From: Carposina sasakii | Taxonomy: Eukaryota; Arthropoda; Insecta; Lepidoptera; Carposinidae | Length of the DNA: 64,000 bases | Direction of reading: 5' to 3' | NCBI GenBank assembly: GCA_014607495.2 | Contig: CP053148.1 | Coordinates: forward strand, 13,392,001 to 13,456,000 | Part shown: piece by piece, positions 58,710 to 64,000 of the stretch | How the letters are laid out: the number at the start of each line of letters is the position of its first letter | Position numbering within the stretch: the first letter of the stretch is position 1 | Made by a program: the position numbers and the translations under genes | The notes under the pieces: model-generated | The model's input: only the letters and a program-made list of their open reading frames with translations | Told to the model about the DNA's origin: nothing | The model's database searches: none

Positions 58710-61700
58710 ACAGAACAGATTTACCGCTAATTGCTAAATTAATAAAAAACATTTTTTAATACAGTTGTTCAAAAAGTGGCGTATTGCAGGGACGTATAGC
58801 CTTCGGGATGTGGGCTATTACACACTAGTGCTTTTTCTTTACCTTTTCCGAACTCGTGCGTTTTCTTTCCCAACTGTCAAAAATAATGTCTATTAAAAAG
58901 TAAAAAACCAACCACGAAGTTTTTACAAAAAAAAAAATCATAGAAGTTTTATGATTCATGCAAATATTTCTAAATAGAAGCTACTAATTCTTTTCAATAT
59001 TTAATTATTAAGATTTAATTATTTGATTCAATGAGTTAGGTTAGGTTTCATTTCATCTCATTAAATTTAATTTTCATTTCATATAAATAAAAAAATCTAC
59101 TGAAAACTTGGCTGTATGGGCAGTTCCCTTTGCCTATCCAGAATGGGTGAAGAAAACAAAAAAAATCTCTGCTTATATTCTTTTACGGTTGGCGCCATTT
59201 TGTTTTGTTGTTTTTATTATTTCATTAAATTGCTTCATTTTTTCGCAACTGTATTAAAAATTGTTGTTCAGTACACGTGCGAAACCGTCATTGCAACTTG
59301 TTCTGACTGTCAACCCTCACCTTCGGCTGCGCCTCGGCTCGGGTAGACATTTGTCGGAACTCTTTGCAATGACAGGCTTTCCGCACTCGTAATAAAATAT
59401 ACTATTGAAAACTATAGGACTTAGCATAAATGCATTAGATGTTTATTACATTTCGTACTAGAACACACGTGCGAGTAGACAGCGGTATATCGGATCAGAA
59501 TAATTGCTTTCTACATGTCCACATACTGATTACACCGCTCTAGCGTGGAACAAGCGGGAGCTTACTAAAGTGGCAAGGATTTTATATGAGCCTTTCTAAC
59601 CCTTCTACGAGTATAAGGCAATATTTATCTCCTAATTGTTATTTATATCCAATAAATAATGGCTGATCAAATAAAAGCAAACATTTATAATAGAGGAAAA
59701 ATTGAGACAAAGTTTTAAACCCCTTTACAAATATCAAAACAATCCTATGATCAGATTCACAATTCAATAACGTATCAGATTTTTAAAAATAATTTTATAA
59801 AGCTCTGTCTTTTAGTAGGTTCTCACATATCTAATGGTCCACTCATCGACGAGTACCTCACCAGACAGAGAAGTCGTGACGACAACCTCTGTAAAAACAT
59901 ATAGTGCCACAAGCTTATCCGACCATGCGGTACCACTTCCTATGCACCAAGTAAATTGACAAGACTAGTCACTGATTCCGTCCACTTCCGCGAGGCTAGA
60001 AAAACTTACGGCACAATAAAGATCACTTTCCAACTACTGTCAAAAATGTTAACACTAAAAAATACGTAATGACAATTCCATACAAACAATTGAATAATAC
60101 TCAGGCTGACTCGGGGCTACAATAAATAAAAAAAACTTAAGAATATCAGCTACGAATATTAGTATAAATGTTTTATACTAATTACAAATTAATAGTAATT
60201 GTTTAATAATTATATTTGTCAAGTTTCGTTTGTTGCTTTGTCTTATATAGGTAGTCTTATTGTGCAGCGAATAATAAATCTATCAATGCTGGGCTCGGTA
60301 CAATGAAATCAATCAATTTGTTTCGACTAACTACTTATATAATACATATCGAATATGATGCAATTTATCGAGGCCAGCATTGAGTTGACTTGACAAGTTA
60401 CAATAACATTATCATCCGTAGTCGAAAACTTTTCGTACAATGCCATCCGCTTCGTGATACCGCCATCTAACGGCAAATTATTGAACTGATGTCACATATA
60501 CGCCCAATGTCGTTGTTACCTCAGGTTGATTTTTTACTGTTATGATTATGACGTTTTACCTTAGTTGTGTCTACTTACCAATAAGTAGGCTGTAGTAATA
60601 CTATAACTATTATTCCAATAATGACAAGTTATATAATGGTTTTAAGAGCATTACACTTAAAATATATGGTTAGCGCTATCCAGACATGTTCGTCTAAAAT
60701 CATTCAAAATGTACCTCTATACGGATATTTGTATAATGTCTACAGCGTAATAACTACGGCATTAGTATTCTATTGTATAAGGCTATCAATTATAATTACC
60801 TACGTTATTTCAAAGTCACAATTTAAACTTTTAAAACGTATTATGGGGCGGGTCGTTTTAATCAGCTCAGAGCTTAGCGTCTCGCAAAAACTCAAAAGGA
60901 CGCGCTTGCCGTAGCCATTTGACAAAAGTAACTCCACAAATAATAGAATAAGTGATGTCGAAGATATTCCATAGCGTTTGTGCACAGGCAGAGCCGAATG
61001 CTGAATGAGGTGAAACGGCGGAACCACTCAAAGGAGCAGTGGTATCTTAACTAGTATATAATTGGGATAAACACACTTTACACAATATAATCAGCACATA
61101 TTAGTCCTGACGCCTGGTTGTTTGGACGACGCAAAGTTCTGTACTAGAATGTAAGTTGTACGTTCAAATGTGCCTGTAACATAGACAGTGTCTCCTCATC
61201 ACCAAAGTTATTGCTGTTTAAGGCAAACTTTATGCATTTAACGCTACTACGATTAACAACAACTTACACTATAAGTACCTACAATATAATATCTTTTAGA
61301 TATGATAATAATGATAACTTCTTTTACAAATTAGTTAAATATTAAGGGGGAAAAATCTAAATTTAATCAATTATTTAAATAATAGAGACTAGATTTGGTT
61401 AGGGTTATTATTTAGTTGATGATGCTGCACTGGTTTAATAATACAATTGAAAGTTATTTTTGAAAATATCTATTCTACTTGAATATTCTTTACAAACACT
61501 TATACAAATCGATCTAGCTATTGAACTATCACTCTATTGCGCTGGTAATACCATTACTTATTTGGATTTATGACATAAATTATCAAGTAAGACAACACAG
61601 AACTATTCATTGGAAGACCTTCTTAATAACAGTTTTTGTTTAATGTCAATTTTGGAGATACAATATTGACAGGCTGTGATGTATGATGATTACAGAAACA

Positions 61701-62200
61701 GAGCCTTTACGGTCATTTTATAACTTTAAGATATGGCTATTTCCTAATATAAACATACATATTGCTTGAAGCGTTACACTAATTTTACATTGGATTGAAC
61801 TGTAGTTTAATTATTGTGTGATCCTTTAGACTTCTTACATAACATATTATATCGGAAAAGAAGAAGCTAAGAATGTCAGTAAAATTTAAATAGATAGGCA
61901 CTTACTTAGATATTGGTAAAAAACCAAAGACAGCATTAAGTCGACTGAAATTACGACTGCAAATTATTTTGCTATTTAATGACCTGACATATTGATTCAA
62001 TATTACGGACAGCTGAGGTTTTACACACAAATATAGATATCATGCCTCGGCGAATGTGGATACCGTATTTTCAGCGATGTCTCTGTACAAAAAAAAAATG
62101 TACTACTTACATTATACACGTCAATATATTTTTTTAAACTTTCCCAACAGATTTAGTATTGTAAGGACACAGGTTCCTACAGTTTTACAATAACTATTAT
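58710..62200. other. Intergenic DNA, no gene recognised
   Basis: AT-rich. The frames at 59116-59346, 60621-60914 and 60800-61027 have no recognised family. A GC-richer stretch at about 59275-59345 ('caaccctcaccttcggctgc') with 'cgaactcgtgcgttttcttt' at about 58848 may be part of an old repeat. Confidence 0.35.
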
Positions 62201-62787
62201 GTATCTATTTTATTTGTGGTAAATTGGGGCATAATAAAGGGACTTTTATCATAACATTGCTTTTATCAGGTACAAATTATTCAAATCATTACTTTAGAAT
62301 ATAAAGTAAGGCATTGTTATTAGTTATTATACAGTTCTAGAACCAAGTACTATATGGTACTTAAGACACTATAGCTTATAACTTTGCGTCGCCAAACCCT
62401 AGATTATACGAAGACTAGTAGAATGTACACACACTGTTTGACAACTGTCCATATTCGTTCGATCTGTTCGATCAAAATGTCCGCGACATCGACATTGGAG
62501 AACCATCACATGATATTTCATGCAATGTTATCTCGTAGAATTTTACTAAACAATATATACGCTACATAGTAATATTGGTTCGAGATTCGACATAAACTCA
62601 GTGTGTACCAAAATAAATGAACAACCAAGCGACAGGACACTCCCAAACGGACAGTTTCACGTGCATAAACGCATTAACGTCGCGCACTAGCTCTTAAAAG
62701 CATGGTAATAAGGGTGATATATTACAATAAGTTTATATTAGAAATTGTGGATAGACCAAATGGTATATCAATTAGTAATTAAAGGTA
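62201..62787 (-). other. Likely 3' UTR of Nca
   Basis: Directly downstream of the Nca stop on its strand. A minus-strand AATAAA lies at about 62207-62212, roughly 580 bp from the stop. It is a candidate poly(A) signal, but AATAAA is common in AT-rich DNA. The plus frame at 62384-62569 is not supported. Confidence 0.3.
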
Positions 62788-62982
62788 TCACTGAGACTGG
62801 GGATCGCATTGTAGAAGCCGCACAATGGATGGGTCACTTTTAGCGCCCTCTATGAACTCTTCCAGAGATAGTTTTCCGTCCTTGTTGCGATCCATCTGGC
62901 GGAATATTTTGTCGGTTCGTTTCTCCGGCGTCGACTCGTCTTCCGGCATCTTCATGACCGAGCCGACCATTTTGTAAATCGC
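62788..62982 (-). CDS. Nca: Neurocalcin, last exon
   Basis: The C-terminal 64 codons of a neuronal calcium sensor that cycles on membranes and couples calcium to signalling in neurons. The exon starts after an AG acceptor at 62984-62983 in phase 0 and reads [20 protein letters not shown], then EF-hand 4 with the loop [12 protein letters not shown] (all calcium-binding positions conserved), and ends [10 protein letters not shown] before TGA. The ending CDPQS plus one residue matches insect Neurocalcin rather than Frequenin. The fit to the family is near complete with no break. The rest of the protein is in the exon at 63895 and beyond the window. Confidence 0.94.
   Translation of the reverse strand, partial: AIYKMVGSVMKMPEDESTPEKRTDKIFRQMDRNKDGKLSLEEFIEGAKSDPSIVRLLQCDPQSQ

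Positions 62983-64000
<1,018 letters not shown>

Overview
This is eukaryotic, AT-rich, gene-poor DNA, almost certainly from a moth or butterfly (Lepidoptera). The evidence is an intronless insect Zelda gene, an insect Neurocalcin gene with spliced exons, and many repeats typical of lepidopteran genomes: Helitrons ending in a GCGGGC-type hairpin plus CTAG, short tRNA-derived SINEs, TA-flanked TACAGG MITEs, mariner, and RTE-like LINE debris. The species cannot be told from the window.

Only two genes can be supported by protein similarity. (1) 18870-22028, minus strand: a 1052-residue, seven-zinc-finger protein that I identify as Zelda (zld), the pioneer factor of zygotic genome activation. The coding region is one uninterrupted exon. 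A GC-rich promoter-like block lies upstream (about 22140-22840), and about 3.5 kb of relatively repeat-poor DNA lies downstream (about 15300-18869), possibly 3' UTR. (2) 62788-64000, minus strand: the last two exons of Neurocalcin (Nca), with EF-hands 3 and 4, a phase-0 intron that carries a SINE, and the rest of the gene beyond the right edge.

Layout: 1-15.3 kb is repeat-rich intergenic DNA (Helitrons, SINEs, MITEs). 15.3-22.9 kb is the zld locus. 23-45 kb is a gene desert containing a mariner relic, two LINE protein relics, a 1.1 kb repeat with internal tandem units, nested inverted-repeat elements (38.4-40.3 kb) and a head-to-head SINE palindrome (42.3 kb). 45.5-46.5 kb holds a CpG-rich block with no recognisable gene. 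46.6-47.5 kb is a 933-bp element with perfect 39-bp-scale inverted ends and a perfect 8-bp target duplication (hAT-like), with a LINE tail inside it. 47.5-62.7 kb is more desert, with a Helitron that keeps a piece of helicase ORF, nested foldbacks and a small hairpin MITE family.

No operon, CRISPR array, intact autonomous transposon or obviously new multi-gene system is visible. The most interesting items are structural: repeat families with exact target-site duplications, nested insertions whose order can be read directly, the SINE palindrome, an orphan CpG-rich block, and a possible tiny membrane-protein exon downstream of zld.
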